In this document: positions 23,501 to 35,942 of the stretch, in pieces | Position numbering within the stretch: the stretch's first letter is position 1 | Layout of the letters: every line of letters starts with the position of its first letter | Origin: Chlorophyllum brunneum | Lineage: Eukaryota; Basidiomycota; Agaricomycetes; Agaricales; Agaricaceae | Assembly (NCBI GenBank): GCA_963576785.1 | Contig: OY756139.1 | Location: 496,001-560,000, forward strand | Direction: 5' to 3' | DNA: 64,000 nt | Position numbers and translations under genes: made by a program | The notes under the pieces: model-generated | Database searches by the model: none | What the model saw: the letters and a program-made list of their open reading frames with translations, nothing else | Told to the model about the DNA's origin: nothing

Positions 23501-25819
23501 TCAGGAAATATACAGAGAAAAGATTATAGATAGTCGAAGGAAAAAGGAAGAGAGGAACTATATATTATTGTGTACCTTTATATAACTATTGTTCCTCATT
23601 AGTTAGTCATGTGTGGGTGTAAATGATCAGGTTTACAAGAATATTCCAAGCAGATTCCTGCATGTTCATGAAATGCATGACTTGAGGTTCTCCTTCCATG
23701 ATAATACACCTATAATCCTTTTACAATGCACCCTCTCTGGCAACTTGCAGGCCAAAGTGCTCCTGTTTTTCACCTGTTCACATTGTTGTGACCAGAATCA
23801 GCTTCCTGGAAGCATTTTTCCACATAGCTTGTTGAAAAACACCATACTCTCGAAGGGCTTACTGCCTTTGCAGTTTTCAGATATTTGATACATGTGCAAC
23901 ACCCTAGAGAGCACAATGGATCTCTTGCTGCTACATCATCAATTAGCAACGTCACTCATAGCAATTTGCACATCAACATGTATATGAGTAGTTTAGTATA
24001 CTATCGAATATCTAGATCCAACACATTGGATCTAGGAGTATTGACTAAGATAATGTTATTACCTGAGTCCTGGAATGTGATCCGGTATGCCATAATGTCC
24101 TTTGTAACTGGTTTGAGTCTATGACCTTATTGTGGGGGTAGTCTGAGACCTTTTGAATGAACTATAGTAGTACCAAATTCAGAGGAGGTATAGAGAAATT
24201 AAGAATACAGAGCTTTACCATACTCTTCCCAGAGCCTGTGGGACCCAAAATACTATTGGAGAGAATCAGAGAGGTTGAAACACAAGTTATGTTGCATTTT
24301 AGGCTTACACAATGGTAGAGTTGTGTTCGTTTAACAAATCTACTCCCATAACATCCACTCTTGAAATTTTAAGGTCAAATAGGTTATTGCCAGTCTGACC
24401 TCCTTCTTCTTCTTGCTGGGAGGGAATGATCTTTCCTTACAGTCCAGAGGTAGGAGGGTTTGGATTATGTATGGATGAGTGACTGGACATATACATTAAG
24501 TAAACCCATAGAAGTCTAGTCTTTAAGTCCTATCTACTCTGCCACAACAGTATGGGCACAGGGCAATGGTTGCTTTGCAGGTAGCAAGATGCCTATATCA
24601 TCACAAAATGAGTGCCTTTGAATTCTAGAGCCTTATGTACAACAGATCCGAGGCAGGTAGGGATCTAGAAAACAAAAATAACCTATTACTAAAGGTAGTA
24701 GAGAGATACTGGGATTTCACTAACCTATTCAAGAAACTGACCTCCTATGAAAGTGCATGCCAAACTAGGAGTTCACTGCAAAGGTCCCAAGAAGTGAACT
24801 AGTCTGTCATATATTTTCAAACCTTCATATTTCATATTGCTGTATCTTTGTAACTTGTTTATAAGTATTTCTGTAGAAATTAAGTTTACTAGCCACAAAT
24901 GTGACCCCCCTCCCCCCATTTTCTGGCTTGTGCAACTAAACATGCTCTGGGCTTGTAGGCACTCCTTCTTATTCTACATAGATATGACTATTGATACAGT
25001 CAAGTAACAGGTGAGATAAATTTATAGAATAGGCATAGCAATAATACTCTATCCTACATTGTTGTGACCAGGACCACTATCTTGAGGGTATCCCCTCCCT
25101 ATAGCTTTTGAACAAGGTTGACAACCCTCAAGCAACTACCACACAAGTGGTCAGATATACAGTCTATGGCTCTTTGGACAAACTATGAACACTGCACTCA
25201 AAGGACCTACAGAGAACCTGGGAGGCACTAGTCTTACCAAACTTCTTCCAGAGCCCATTTGGCCTATAATGCTACTGGAAACACCCTCCTTGTGGCTTGG
25301 GGTTGGTGTTATGGATTTGGCTACTAAAGGCAATCGAAGAGGATGTAACTTCTAGGGTATGGCCTTAATACCTATCTCAGCCAAGTAACTAGATAAGCAA
25401 ATGTTATCAAACTGTTGTTACTCAACCAAGAAATGGGAATCCTGTTTATTTCATAGCTCTGAGTAATGAGATCAAGTAGAGAATAAGCAGTTAAGCAATC
25501 TTCTATTGATTGATAGCAATTGTCAATGGAAACTCTTCTTGGACAATCAAGAAGGCTATTCCTGTAGAAGATCAAAGCTTAAGCTTTGACTCCCTAATAT
25601 AGTTGGCTATTTATACTAACTACTTCTTTTCTACAAATATTACAGAGTATAGATAACAAGACTAAACTAAGTTTTACAATGTGAAACTGATAGATATGAA
25701 ACTCAAAACAAAACACTATTAAAGATAGACATGAAACTGATAAAGGTGAAACAACTAAATATAGAGCAAGGTGAAACTGATGAAGATGAAATTGTTGAGA
25801 AAATGACTGTAACAAGTTA
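23501..25819. other. AT-rich, gene-free stretch with diverged repeats
   Basis: No gene recognised. Two segments resemble each other loosely in the same order and orientation: TTGTTGTGACCAG at about 23784 and about 25062, each followed some 350 bp and 90 bp later by a related block (about 24210-24255 and about 25225-25275). These may be remnants of an old repeat. A short motif resembling ATGAAACTGAT recurs several times between 25680 and 25790. Confidence 0.4.
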
Positions 25820-25824
25820 TTTAC
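25820..25824. repeat. target-site duplication TTTAC, left copy
   Basis: TTTAC directly precedes the 5' LTR and recurs at 32239-32243. Confidence 0.9.
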
Positions 25825-26118
25825 TGTTATGAACTATAGATAGACCATTCATTCCTATCTTGCGCCCATTACCTCGCGTACCCTCATACTTGTTTCACTT
25901 CTCGTCTCACTCCCTGTTTCACCCCTAAAGGCTATGCCTCCCATCTGACTCGTTTACTCTTCTCCCTTATTATTAGCTGTTACCACTAGTATATAAAGTG
26001 TAGTAATACTTGATGTATTCCTTACACTTTACCAATTGTATCATCCCTTCTTCCTTTCTCTACTTCCTTTCCTTTATCCAAAGGCTTGCAACCTGAGTCA
26101 GAGACTAAGGTCGTAACA
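25825..26118 (+). repeat. 5' LTR of element 2
   Basis: 294 bp. TATATAA at 25990-25996, then ACACTTTACCAA at 26024-26035. Confidence 0.9.
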
Positions 26119-26119
26119 T

Positions 26120-26131
26120 TTGGTAAAGTGT
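26120..26131 (+). promoter_or_regulatory. primer-binding site, self-priming type (element 2)
   Basis: TTGGTAAAGTGT is the exact reverse complement of 26024-26035 and again sits one base after the LTR. Confidence 0.75.
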
Positions 26132-26211
26132 CATTCGACTCACCTTGCAAGAGAGGTGCCACTATATGTACCTAGGCTTGGAATAATAGCCTCCGACCAA
26201 GACGACAGTAT

Positions 26212-27453
26212 ATGAGCAGCAGTAGCTCATCAAAAACACCGAGAAGACACAGAGTTCCGAGACCAACAGACATCCAGGGTTCACCCATCGCAACAGGATC
26301 TAAAAGATCAACAGAATCAGAAATCCCTGAAGGCCTTAAACGGCAGAAATCCAAACATAGCATAGACGAGAATACAGCTCTATTTGAAACTGAATTCGAC
26401 ATAGAAGTCGCCGAGAACACATCCGATATAGATATCGCCGAGACCTACGAAGAAGAATCCAAGCACAGCACAGATGAAGAACCAGCTCCATTTGAAGAAT
26501 TTGACACAGAAGTCACCGACGCCACAGCCAATATAGAAATCGCCGAGACCCACAAAAACGAACACAGCGAACCAGAGACAGAACCAGAGATACCAGAAGA
26601 AGTTAACGTCCCAAAGAACCTAGCTCCAGAGCCAGGATATTTCAATGGAGATAGAACCCAATTTGACGATTGGTGGAGAGCAATATCCTTATGGTTAATG
26701 TTCAACAAGATAGACGAAGAAGAACAGAAGATAGTAGCAATTTTGGCAAGAATGAAGGGAGGGCTAGCAGGCCCCTACACCAACACGCAGCTGCAGGCCA
26801 TCCAGAACAAGAAAACACCAGATTGGGATGACTTCACAAAGGAAATGGAAGCCACATTTTCCTTGGGAAATAGAAAAGCCATAGCAGAAGGAGAAATCGA
26901 GACGTTCAAGCAAGGGAAGAGGAACACGGCGGATTTCTTAATCGAATTCGAGGCGTTGAAAGCCCAAGCAGGGACAGACGACACCCACGCAATATTCCTT
27001 CTCAAATGCCACACCAGAGCAGACATCATTCGAACCATAGTAGGCTACCCAACAACCTCCGTCCCAACGACATACACCAAATGGAAAACCACAATCCTCG
27101 CAGTAGGACAAGAGTATGAGGCAACGGACATCACCCGAGGAGATGTCAGAACCACCACCGGAGTTACCTATGGAGGTAAAGGACAACCCATGGAGATAGG
27201 AAGACAAAGGGCAGACACCGATCAAAATGGAAAACCGAGGTGCTACAATTGCAACCTCTATGGGCATATCGCCAAATACTGCAGAAAGAAGACGAAAGTC
27301 ACATACACCAAGATAACGTGTTACAATTGTGGCAAACAGGGCCACATCTCAAAGAACTGCCGGGCGCCCAAGAAAGTGCATATCAGAGAAATCAATGAGG
27401 ACGATGAACAAGAAATGGAGGAGAAAGAGGATTTTGTCGAAGGCTCCGAGTAG
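26212..27453 (+). CDS. gag of element 2 (intact ORF)
   Basis: 413 aa with no interruption. An acidic N-terminal region (about 1-125) precedes the capsid-like part, which starts LAPEPGYFNGDR. Two CCHC zinc knuckles (CYNCNLYGHIAKYC, CYNCGKQGHISKNC) lie at about 342-381 for RNA binding and packaging. The C terminus is acidic. It lacks the 54-bp repeat array seen in element 1. The pol frame is open in -1 across the gag stop, consistent with frameshift expression of pol. Confidence 0.92.
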   Translation: MSSSSSSKTPRRHRVPRPTDIQGSPIATGSKRSTESEIPEGLKRQKSKHSIDENTALFETEFDIEVAENTSDIDIAETYEEESKHSTDEEPAPFEEFDTEVTDATANIEIAETHKNEHSEPETEPEIPEEVNVPKNLAPEPGYFNGDRTQFDDWWRAISLWLMFNKIDEEEQKIVAILARMKGGLAGPYTNTQLQAIQNKKTPDWDDFTKEMEATFSLGNRKAIAEGEIETFKQGKRNTADFLIEFEALKAQAGTDDTHAIFLLKCHTRADIIRTIVGYPTTSVPTTYTKWKTTILAVGQEYEATDITRGDVRTTTGVTYGGKGQPMEIGRQRADTDQNGKPRCYNCNLYGHIAKYCRKKTKVTYTKITCYNCGKQGHISKNCRAPKKVHIREINEDDEQEMEEKEDFVEGSE

Positions 27454-30400
27454 GCACAAACCTGAGAGCCAATAAACCTAGAGTTTCTGTTTTATCCCAC
27501 AATAGACGATACGTGATTCCCCAGAAATGAAACTCGACGCGCAAACTTCTCCTCAACTCGACAATCCAGACAAGAAAAGGACGCAGACCAATTACAACCC
27601 TTGTAGACTCCGGATGCACCCACACGTGCATAGCACAATGAACGATAGACGAAGAACAGATCCCCACTAAACCCCTGGAGACCCCAATCAGAGTGATCAA
27701 TGCCAACGGAACAGAAAATAAAAAAGGAGAGATAACAGACAAGGCACAACTGGTATTAAACAACGGCAACCACACGGAACAAATCGACGCTCTAGTAACA
27801 CAATTGGAAAGCGCAGACTTATACCTCAGACATGACTGGCTGGTTAAACATAACCCAGAAATCGATTGGAACAATCATGTCATACGATTCACCAGATGCC
27901 CAGACAACTGCAAAATATCACATAGCGACATACGGTTCAATGAGAGAATACGGACAATCAAAGAACACATGGAAGAGAAAAAGGCGGACCGGAAAAATGA
28001 TGAAGATCTACCACCATACCTCCGACAATACACCCACCTATTCAACAAGAAAAACTTCGACAAACTACCCAAACACATGGTATGGGACCATGAGATAAAT
28101 CTGTCCGAAGATGCACCCCCGGTACTACAGTCCAAGGTCTACCCAATGACAATAGCAGAGAAACAGGAACTACAGAAGTTCCTTGACAAAAACCTTGCCT
28201 CAGGACGAATCAGACCATCACAATCCCCCTATGCCACCCCATGTTTCTTTATACCAAAGAAGGACAGAACAAAACGCCTGGTACAGGATTACAAAAAGCT
28301 GAATGAACACACCATCAAGGACAAGACGCCACTACCACTCATAGGTGAAGTCCTAGACCGTTTGAAGGATGCGAAGGTGTTCAATAAGCTCAATATCATT
28401 TGGGGATATAACAATGTCAGGATCAGAGAAGGGGATGAATGGAAGGCAGTGTTTGTAACAAACAGTGGACTATTCGAACCCACGGTCATGTTCTTCGGGA
28501 TGAGCAACTCACCGGCGACCTTTCAGAGAATGATGAACACAGTATTTCGGGAAATGTTACATGAAGGAACGCTTGTCAACTACATGGATGACTTCGTCAT
28601 TCCGGGAACCACACAGGAAGAACTCGAGAAAAGAACAACGCGGTTCTTAGACATTGCAGCCAAGCACCAACTCTACTTCAAACGGTCAAAATGTGTGTTC
28701 GACGCAAAAGAAATACCCATATTGGGCTTTATAGTTGAACAAGGCAGTGTAAAAATGGAGGAGGAAAAGGTGAAAGCAGTAAAAGAATGGCCAACACCCA
28801 AATCCATGAAGGACGTCGAAAAATTCCTGGGTTTCGCAAACTTCTACCGACAATTTATACAAGACTTCAGTAACATAGCAACACCCCTGCACAAGCTGAA
28901 GAAAAAAGATGCACAATGGTCATGGTCAGAATGACAACAACAAGCATTTGAGAAGATCAAGGAGAAGATCATGAGCGAACCAGTATTAGCAATGCCCCAG
29001 GACAAAGGACAATACAGGGTAGAGGTGGATGCATCAGGATACGGGGTAGGAGCGGTACTATCGCAAAACCAGAATGACCAGTGGCACCCAATCGCCTTTC
29101 ACTCGAGAACAATGACACCGGCAGAACGAAACTACCAAATCTACGACAAGAAACTATTAGCAATCCAAGAAGTGATCAAAACGTGGAGACAATACCTACT
29201 CAATGCCAACAAACCATTCGAAATATGGATGGACCACAAGAACTTAGAATACTTCAGGAAACTGCAACAACTTACAGGACAACAGGCAAGATGGCAACTG
29301 GAATTACAGGAATATCGCTACACGCTAAAACACATACCCGGAAAGACAAATATGAAAGCAGACGTGCGACAACACAAATATCATGCTATTACCCAACCAC
29401 TTATTCGATAACACTATCACCGAGATCAGACAAATTTGGGAAATATTGGGAGAAGAAGACCTGAAACACCAATTGCAAAAGGAGCAAAGAAGAGAAACAC
29501 AGTGGCTAAGAGAAAAGGAGAAATGACCAGAGGAGATATGGGAGACTGATGGATTACCTATGTTCGAAGGAAGAATATATGTACCACCAAATGCCAAGCT
29601 ATGCCAAGAAATACTCCAACAACACCACAACAAAACGGACGTAGGACACCCGGGACAGCACAGAATGATCGAACTCCTCAAAAGGACATATTGGTGGCCA
29701 CAAATGCATAATGATGTTAAACAATACATCAAGGGATGCGACACATGTCAATGAAATAAAATACTCTGGACATGACCCACCACACATCTCCATCCACTAC
29801 CGATACCCACCGGACTATGGAAAGAGATATCAATCGACATGATAGGACCACTACCAGAATCAGAAGGATATGACGCAATACTTGTCATCGTTGATTGTTT
29901 CAGCAAAATGATCAGACTACGCATAGTTAACACCACCCTATCATCCGAGGAGTTAGGAGATATTTATCGGGATGACATATGGAGACAACATGGGATACCC
30001 CACAGAATCATCAGTGATAGAGGTCCACAATTCGCATCAAAATTCATGGCAGAACTTTGCAGAGCAACTAGCACCCAATGTAACCTATCCACGGCATACC
30101 ATCCACAAACAGACAGTCAGACGGAGCGCATCAACCAGGAGGTCGAGGCATACCTCAGAAACGTAATCAACCATGCACAGAACAACTGGAAGAAATGGCT
30201 CAGCACAGCAGAATTCTAGTATAATGACAAAACACATAGTGCCACAGGACATTCACCATTCCAGATAGTATACGGACGACATCCATAGAAAGGGGATATC
30301 TCAAACACAGGCAAGGCACCTGTGATCACGGAGCAAATACAGGAGTTACAGGACATGCACCAAGAGACGATCAAAATATTATAACAAAACCAGACGCAAA

Positions 30401-30903
30401 TGGAGAAACGGAACAGCACAAAACCAGAACACGAGTACCGGGCAGGAGACCAAGTTTGGCTTGAGGCAGACAATATTAGGACAACAAGGCCAACAAAAAA
30501 ACTTGATCACAGGAGATACGGACCCTTCCGAGTAAAAGAAAAAATAGGTGAAACAAGCTACCGACTGGAGCTACCTAAAACATGGGCGATACATGACGTG
30601 TTCAATAGCAGACTCCTCTCCTTCTATCACAAACCCGAGTATGACAGCCAGCGTACTCCGCCACCACTGATCCCCAAGATAATCAATGATGAGGAACACT
30701 ACAAGGTAGACGAAGTCCGAGGACACTGCACAAAGGGAAAACGAAAACAGTACCTAGTACACTGGAAAGGATACACGTCCGAAGAAGATACATGGGAAGA
30801 TGAAGCAAATCTGGAAAATGCCAAAGAAGCGGTACAAGAGTTTATGAGCAAGATTTCGAGGACAAAACCTATAAAAAGGGGAGGTAAAAAGCAGCAATTA
30901 TGA
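27454..30903 (+). pseudogene. pol of element 2 (protease-RT-RNaseH-integrase-chromodomain, interrupted)
   Basis: Protease LVDSGCTHT at about 27602; a long open stretch 27693-28934 holds the reverse transcriptase with NYMDDFVIPG (about 28580); RNase H VDASGYGVGAVLSQ (about 29025). An about 35-bp deletion relative to element 1 near 29365 changes the frame. The integrase zinc-binding HHCC segment (about 29620-29750) and catalytic region (GPLPES, SDRGPQF, HPQTDSQTERI) follow. The chromodomain is at about 30690-30850 (YLVHWKGYTSEEDTWED). Stops near 27530, 27640, 28932, 29524, 29752, 30217 and 30286 prevent a full product. Confidence 0.88.
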
Positions 30904-31000
30904 ATAACAGACCTCGCATTCCAAGCAACCACTACACTCAACGCATCACTCGCTGCATTCATTTCACCCTTGACTTCGCCAACTATCTTCATAACACACC

Positions 31001-31836
31001 ATGTCTGCCAAACGCCAACTTACTCCATACCCCTACCTCAAAGAATTCGATGAACTCGTCCCAGAAAGAACCAGCCACAAGGAACTCGTGGAAGGAGAAA
31101 CCCTAGTCGACACCATGATACTATTAGGCGCAGCAATGAAAGCAACCCAAGAAGGCGCATCTAAAATAATAGACACCTTATCCAATGCCATTCCGAGACT
31201 CAACCAGTTCATTATCGATGAAGGAAGGAGAGACCAATTGGAGAGACACTTATACGAGATCAATGACGACCTACAACTCATCGTCATCTCCAATATGCGA
31301 GCTCGGATGCACAGCATCCTCGTAGCCCTAGCCGAACGACTCAATACGTATGAGTCAAGGAGTACAGACAATCTCTCCCACCATATTGTTAACTAACTAC
31401 TTGTTAGTAATGACCCGTTCCCTATCCAACATCACATCTGTCATAAATGCGAACAAAAGACACAAGAAGCAACAGCCGCCGACCAACTACTTTACCCCGA
31501 CATCGAAGAAGAAGTAGCCCACCTCCAAACCATCCTCACCAGGTAGTACCCCCTATCACACCCATGACCTTCCATCTACCGCAAGGGTATAACACGTTGA
31601 AATCGGAAGGTGAAAAGGACAACGAATATTGGAGGGGCATAGTGTATAAACTCTTAAGCAACCACACCAACAATAACACCACGTACAATAATCACACCCA
31701 CTTCCTGTTCAAAGAAGGACCGCCACACACACCCCTCTGGATTGGCTTAAGACACGTCGACAAAGCACCTCTCATCGGAGGAAACAAGAAGGACTTGGCC
31801 AGAGCTCTGGGAGCAGCTGTGCCTATGAACGAGTAA
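31001..31836 (+). pseudogene. third ORF of element 2, frame-shifted
   Basis: Starts at ATG 31001 (MSAKRQLTPYPY) and is open to 31396. The conserved C-terminal block then appears in another frame at about 31564-31836 (NEYWRGIVYKLL ... TPLWIGLR). It corresponds to the frame at 21673-22551 of element 1. Function unknown. Confidence 0.65.
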
Positions 31837-31944
31837 ACGGTCATCGCGTTTTCCTACCTTCTCCCAAATTCCGTATGCTTTACTTTACAACGGACCTTTA
31901 CAGTAATACACATCATGAGGACATGAAGCTTGAAAGGGAGGTAT

Positions 31945-32238
31945 TGTTACGAACTATAGATAGACCGTTCATTCCTATCTTGCACCTATTACCTTGCATA
32001 CCCTCATACTTGTTTCACTTCTCGTCTCACTCCCTGTTTCACCCCTAAAGGCTATGCCTCCCATCTGACTCGTTTACTCTTCTCCCTTATTATTAGCTGT
32101 TACCACTAGTATATAAAGTGTAGTAATACTTGATGTATTCCTTACACTTTACCAATTGTATCATCCCTTCTTCCTTTCTCTACTTCCTTTCCTTTATCCA
32201 AAGGCTTGCAACCTGAGTCAGAGACTAAGGTTGTAACA
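31945..32238 (+). repeat. 3' LTR of element 2
   Basis: 294 bp, preceded by a purine-rich tract (TGAAAGGGAGGTAT, 31931-31944). Confidence 0.9.
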
Positions 32239-32243
32239 TTTAC
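32239..32243. repeat. target-site duplication TTTAC, right copy
   Basis: Matches 25820-25824. Confidence 0.9.
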
Positions 32244-33875
32244 TGGGGCAGTAGTAAATACAGTAGGAGAGAATGTAAGGTCTACTCACCAAGATAATAA
32301 GCTTCTATCTAATACCTATAGAAAAGTAATTTGGATAGACAGATATTATTAATGAAGCAGTCGGTGTCAGAGGTAGAGAGGTCAAAGTCAAGAAAATCAA
32401 GACTTATGTTGTACTCAAGAAGATAAGCAATAATGAAGAAGTTGTTTGATTGAACAAGATGCAGAACTTGGTTTGCTACATGGGATTTATATACATGTAA
32501 GAACATAGACAAGTCATACTACATAAAATACTAGGAATACATAGAATATTCCTTATGACTCCTACTAACTGTGGCATAGTACCTACAGAGTACTGTGGAA
32601 CATATTATACTAGTCATTGGAACTATGTAGAATAATCTATCAAGTACCAATTGACATTATGACTCTTATTATATACAGAGCAACTCATAAAAAGTTACTA
32701 TGGATTAAAGTTACTGGAAAGTAATAGATCAGTCTATTATTATCATAATGACTTTATAGTCTATTTCTAGAATATGTCCAAAACTTCAACAGAAATGGAT
32801 GAGTGCTTACTTATCCTTAGAGATCTCAGATAACAATGATAGAGATTCATTGGAATAGTTGCAGTCACAAGATGTGCAGAACAAGGTGGTAGAGGATGAT
32901 AATGATGATGGTAGCAATGGAAGAACTATATCCATAGAATGATTGGAGTTGGATGATAAGGATAATATTGATGCAATTGGTTCTTCAGAGAGGTAAGACT
33001 TGGGTAACTCAACAAAGACTTGAGTAGATTACAATAGTGGATAAGGAGAGTTGTCACTGTTACTACTGGGTACAGCAGGTTCATCATCTGGTGATAAGTC
33101 CCTAGGTTGTATCTCTATACAATAGATTCTATTGGCAACTTGTTAGTGAATGAGCACTTTGAGTACTAGACCATGAGTGTATATATAAGGGTGGATGTAC
33201 TACATAGTTTCTTCAGTAGTAGGTCTTGTTTTCCAACTATTATTCCAGGTACCATAGAGGTTGTTCTCAATGGTGCATAAGTAGAGTCCATTGGTGTTGC
33301 ATACATGTAAGTATGGTGCATATTTCCAAGCTAGTCAAAGTAGAGAGTCAATGACAGTATCATTGGATCATGGTGGTGGGATGAGTGGTATTGTTTCTGG
33401 GAACTTGTTATAACCTCTGACATAGGTTCAAGGTTTGGACATAACAGTTGGGGCCATTTGGACTACACAGAGACAAGTAGTCAGACATGAGGATTAAGTG
33501 AAGGCGAATAAAAGCTACCAGCCTTTTGATGGGTATCTTAATGGCAGGTGCTGTACTTCTGTCATGACATAGCTTGGGCATAGGGTATTTGAAGTGCACA
33601 TTGTGATATCAAGTCAACTTGAGGAAGTAGAGATCTGCGGATTCATCTCTGGGTTCCATCACACAGGATGTGAGCATGACCACCAACAGTGTTACTGGTA
33701 AACACAGCCAAATATGCTCTTGCTTTATACTACACAAGGTACTGTAGGTTTCACCTAGAGGTACCTTGATTATGTGGCCTGAGCATGACGGATAAGTGGA
33801 ATTAGCAGGAGTGGAGAATGATATATGGTTTTTCATAAATGAATAAAGGTTCTGAAAGAGTATTCTGTGTCATGC
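32244..33875. other. AT-rich stretch with a possible decayed coding trace
   Basis: No intact gene. On the minus strand at about 33220-33390 a reading frame with protein-like composition (AWKYAPYLHVCNTNGLYLC, LYGTWNNSWKTRPTTEE) is broken by TGA codons at positions where TGG would fit. The family was not recognised. Confidence 0.35.
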
Positions 33876-33880
33876 AAAAA
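33876..33880 (-). terminator. RNA polymerase III terminator of the tRNA gene
   Basis: TTTTT on the minus strand, 20 bases downstream of the tRNA 3' end. Confidence 0.6.
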
Positions 33881-33900
33881 CAGTGCTAGCAAAGTTAAAG

Positions 33901-33980
33901 TGACCACCGCAGGGGTCGAACCTGCAATCTCCTGATTACAAATATCGTAGTCAGACGCGATGCCATTTCGCCAGGCGGCC
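33901..33980 (-). tRNA. trnR-ACG: tRNA-Arg(ACG) with an 8-nt intron
   Basis: The minus strand folds as a complete cloverleaf: acceptor stem GGCCGCC/GGTGGTC with discriminator A, D stem GCGA/TCGC, anticodon stem TCTGA/TCAGG, T stem GCAGG/CCTGC with loop TTCGACC (B box). The anticodon loop is 15 nt instead of 7. Placing the intron (TATTTGTA) after position 37 leaves C-T-ACG-A-A, giving anticodon ACG for arginine. The CCA end is not encoded, as expected for a nuclear gene. Confidence 0.92.
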
Positions 33981-34124
33981 ATATTTATGATTGAGTAATG
34001 CATGATGTTCGTTCTCATTCTAACAGGAAATCTCAGAACCTTCATTCGCTATTGCAGCACTGACAATTTATTCCATGGCCAAATCCCTCGTCATCATAAT
34101 TACAAAATGTCCAACGGCTGCTAT

Positions 34125-35385
34125 CTACTCAATGATCTCCTTCAGAGTCTCTTGAAGGATCACCTTCGGCTTTAAAATCGGCTCTCTACTCTCTGCGAAC
34201 CCCCCATCCGGACCTTTCGCGCTACGTGTGCAATATAAGCCCACCCCAAGCGAACAGGCAACGATACCTTGCTTGTCATTTGACGAACCATTCTTCTCGT
34301 CCTCATATTCGAGGTCAACGTAACTGGGGTCATATTGATCACCCGACTTGAAGAGGTATGGACGAATATCCGTAGATGTGATACCTCCTCCTACCATCTT
34401 TCGAAATCTGAGGGATTTATCGAGAAGAGGTCCGATACGTTGGTGAAATGCGTTTCCTAGCTCCTCGTGGCGCTTCTGAGAGAAGACATACCCGCACAGT
34501 ACAGGTAATGCGGTTAGCGCGTGAACCACTGGCACGAGTAGTTGTGCTCGGGTCTCCGATGAGACTTCCTCCGTAACTTGATAGAAAATAGAGCGCCAAC
34601 GTCCCCCGACAGCCTGGTCGTCTGAATATTTGTTAGTTGAGAATCACACAATATATTCGGAGTTGATGCATGCATTGCTTACTCTGCGACATGATACCCC
34701 GATATATGTCGTCAATAGCCTTATTCAACTTTGAGTCTCTACTGCCCACTTCCCTCACCACCCAAGCTTCAATAACCTCGCAACACCAATCAGCCAGAAT
34801 CGCCTGCCACCCGATCTGAATTGCGAGTGAATCTTCGAGTTGTTTGGGCACCACCACCTCCAAAAACGCCGGCCCTAGCGCAGAGATCTTCTCTCGAAAG
34901 AATGTTTGACGTTCTTTAGTTTGAAATTTCTTCTCTTGAACCTGAACGGTATCCGCGACAATCGACGTTAGCTGAAAAATCTCCTCATTGAGGTCGTCCA
35001 TGGCTCGAACGACTTCAGCCTGAGATAGGCTATCAGCCGTAGACAAGAACCTTTGAGCCACAGCCAATTCCTTCGTAATCCTCTTCAAATCTTCACGCCG
35101 GTCATCTCTGTTTTTCAACCTTTGTCTCGTTTCTTCTAATTCCTCCTCCACCGTCCTCAATCTTTCCTTTAAATCTTCATCAGTTGCGCGAAGCTCTTGC
35201 ACCTGGTTCTCCAGGCCCTCGAGCTCGGGATCAGGTGCAGGTCCACGGCTGAAGAGGAATTTGCTCAACCGGTTGGGTGCTTGGGAAACAGCCCGCGAGA
35301 TGCGTCTTGTGCGTTTGACTGCGCCAGAGATGGGTGATTTGGGTTCAGACGGTGATTCTCCGTGGCGTCGAAGAGGATTCTTCAT
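34125..35385 (-). CDS. coiled-coil helical protein, family member 3 (cassette type A)
   Basis: Exons 35385-34683 and 34621-34125, with a 61-nt intron in phase 1; 399 aa. A basic, Ser/Pro-rich N terminus precedes a coiled coil (about 52-125, LENQVQELRATDEDLKERL). Next is the block AQRFLSTADSLSQAEVVRA and LNEEIFQLTSIVAD, a helical region, and after the intron a domain with GGRWRSIF and DIRPYLFKSGDQYDP, ending in REPILKPKVILQ. It shares most of these blocks with the gene at 37624-38876, also 399 aa. No transmembrane segment, signal peptide or catalytic motif. Function unknown. Confidence 0.78.
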
Positions 35386-35942
35386 GGTGGAATGTCAGTG
35401 AGCTTTAGAGGTGAAGGAAAGAACTCAATGACGGGGGAGAGCCCTACCTGGATGCCGCCACTTATAGATAGCACGTTTAGGCAACGTGTCCAGGTTCTTT
35501 CGCACGATACCACTACGAACTGCGGGCAAAGTCCGTATCAAATATCTCGTGTCCTTACGTTCTTGAGGGAACCTTCTCGGTCTTCACTACTTATAGTTCG
35601 AACCCCCGCATGGTGAGAATGAATAATGCCGTGCCGAGGCTATCCCGGAAACGTCCATAACACAGTGTCTAGTTCAGCTTTCGCTAACTTTCCATGCTAT
35701 TCTCTCAAATGAATAGACCCAGAATCCCCCTTTTCCCCTCCTGAATACCCCCATTTTTTTTCTTTTCTCTTGCTCCCATTCCCAGTTGAGACCTTCCCCA
35801 AAAGCCGAATTTGAAAGAAGTTGTCATAAGTAGGGAGAGCCCGATAGCATTATAATACATGAATATGACCGAATTTCCACTAGCCAGTACAACATAGATG
35901 AGAACCGTACATCTGGTGGAGCTTTCTCGAGTCCGAGAATCA
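35386..35942. other. intergenic within coiled-coil cluster
   Basis: The likely promoter of member 3 and the 3' flank of member 4. Nothing else recognised. Confidence 0.5.

Larger units (their letters stand above)
25825..32238 (+). mobile_element. Ty3/gypsy chromodomain retrotransposon 2 (complete ends, inactive)
   Basis: A 6414-bp element related to element 1, with 294-bp LTRs, a TTTAC target duplication, and the same gene order and self-priming site. Gag is intact (413 aa). Pol has several stops and at least one frame change. ORF3 is frame-shifted. The two LTRs differ at about seven positions, all transitions, so the insertion looks younger than that of element 1. Confidence 0.93.

Noticed and set aside
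33833..34045. 70-codon ORF with the sequence MAAWRNGIASDYD
   Set aside because: It is the translation of the tRNA-Arg gene and its flanks, a common false protein in databases.
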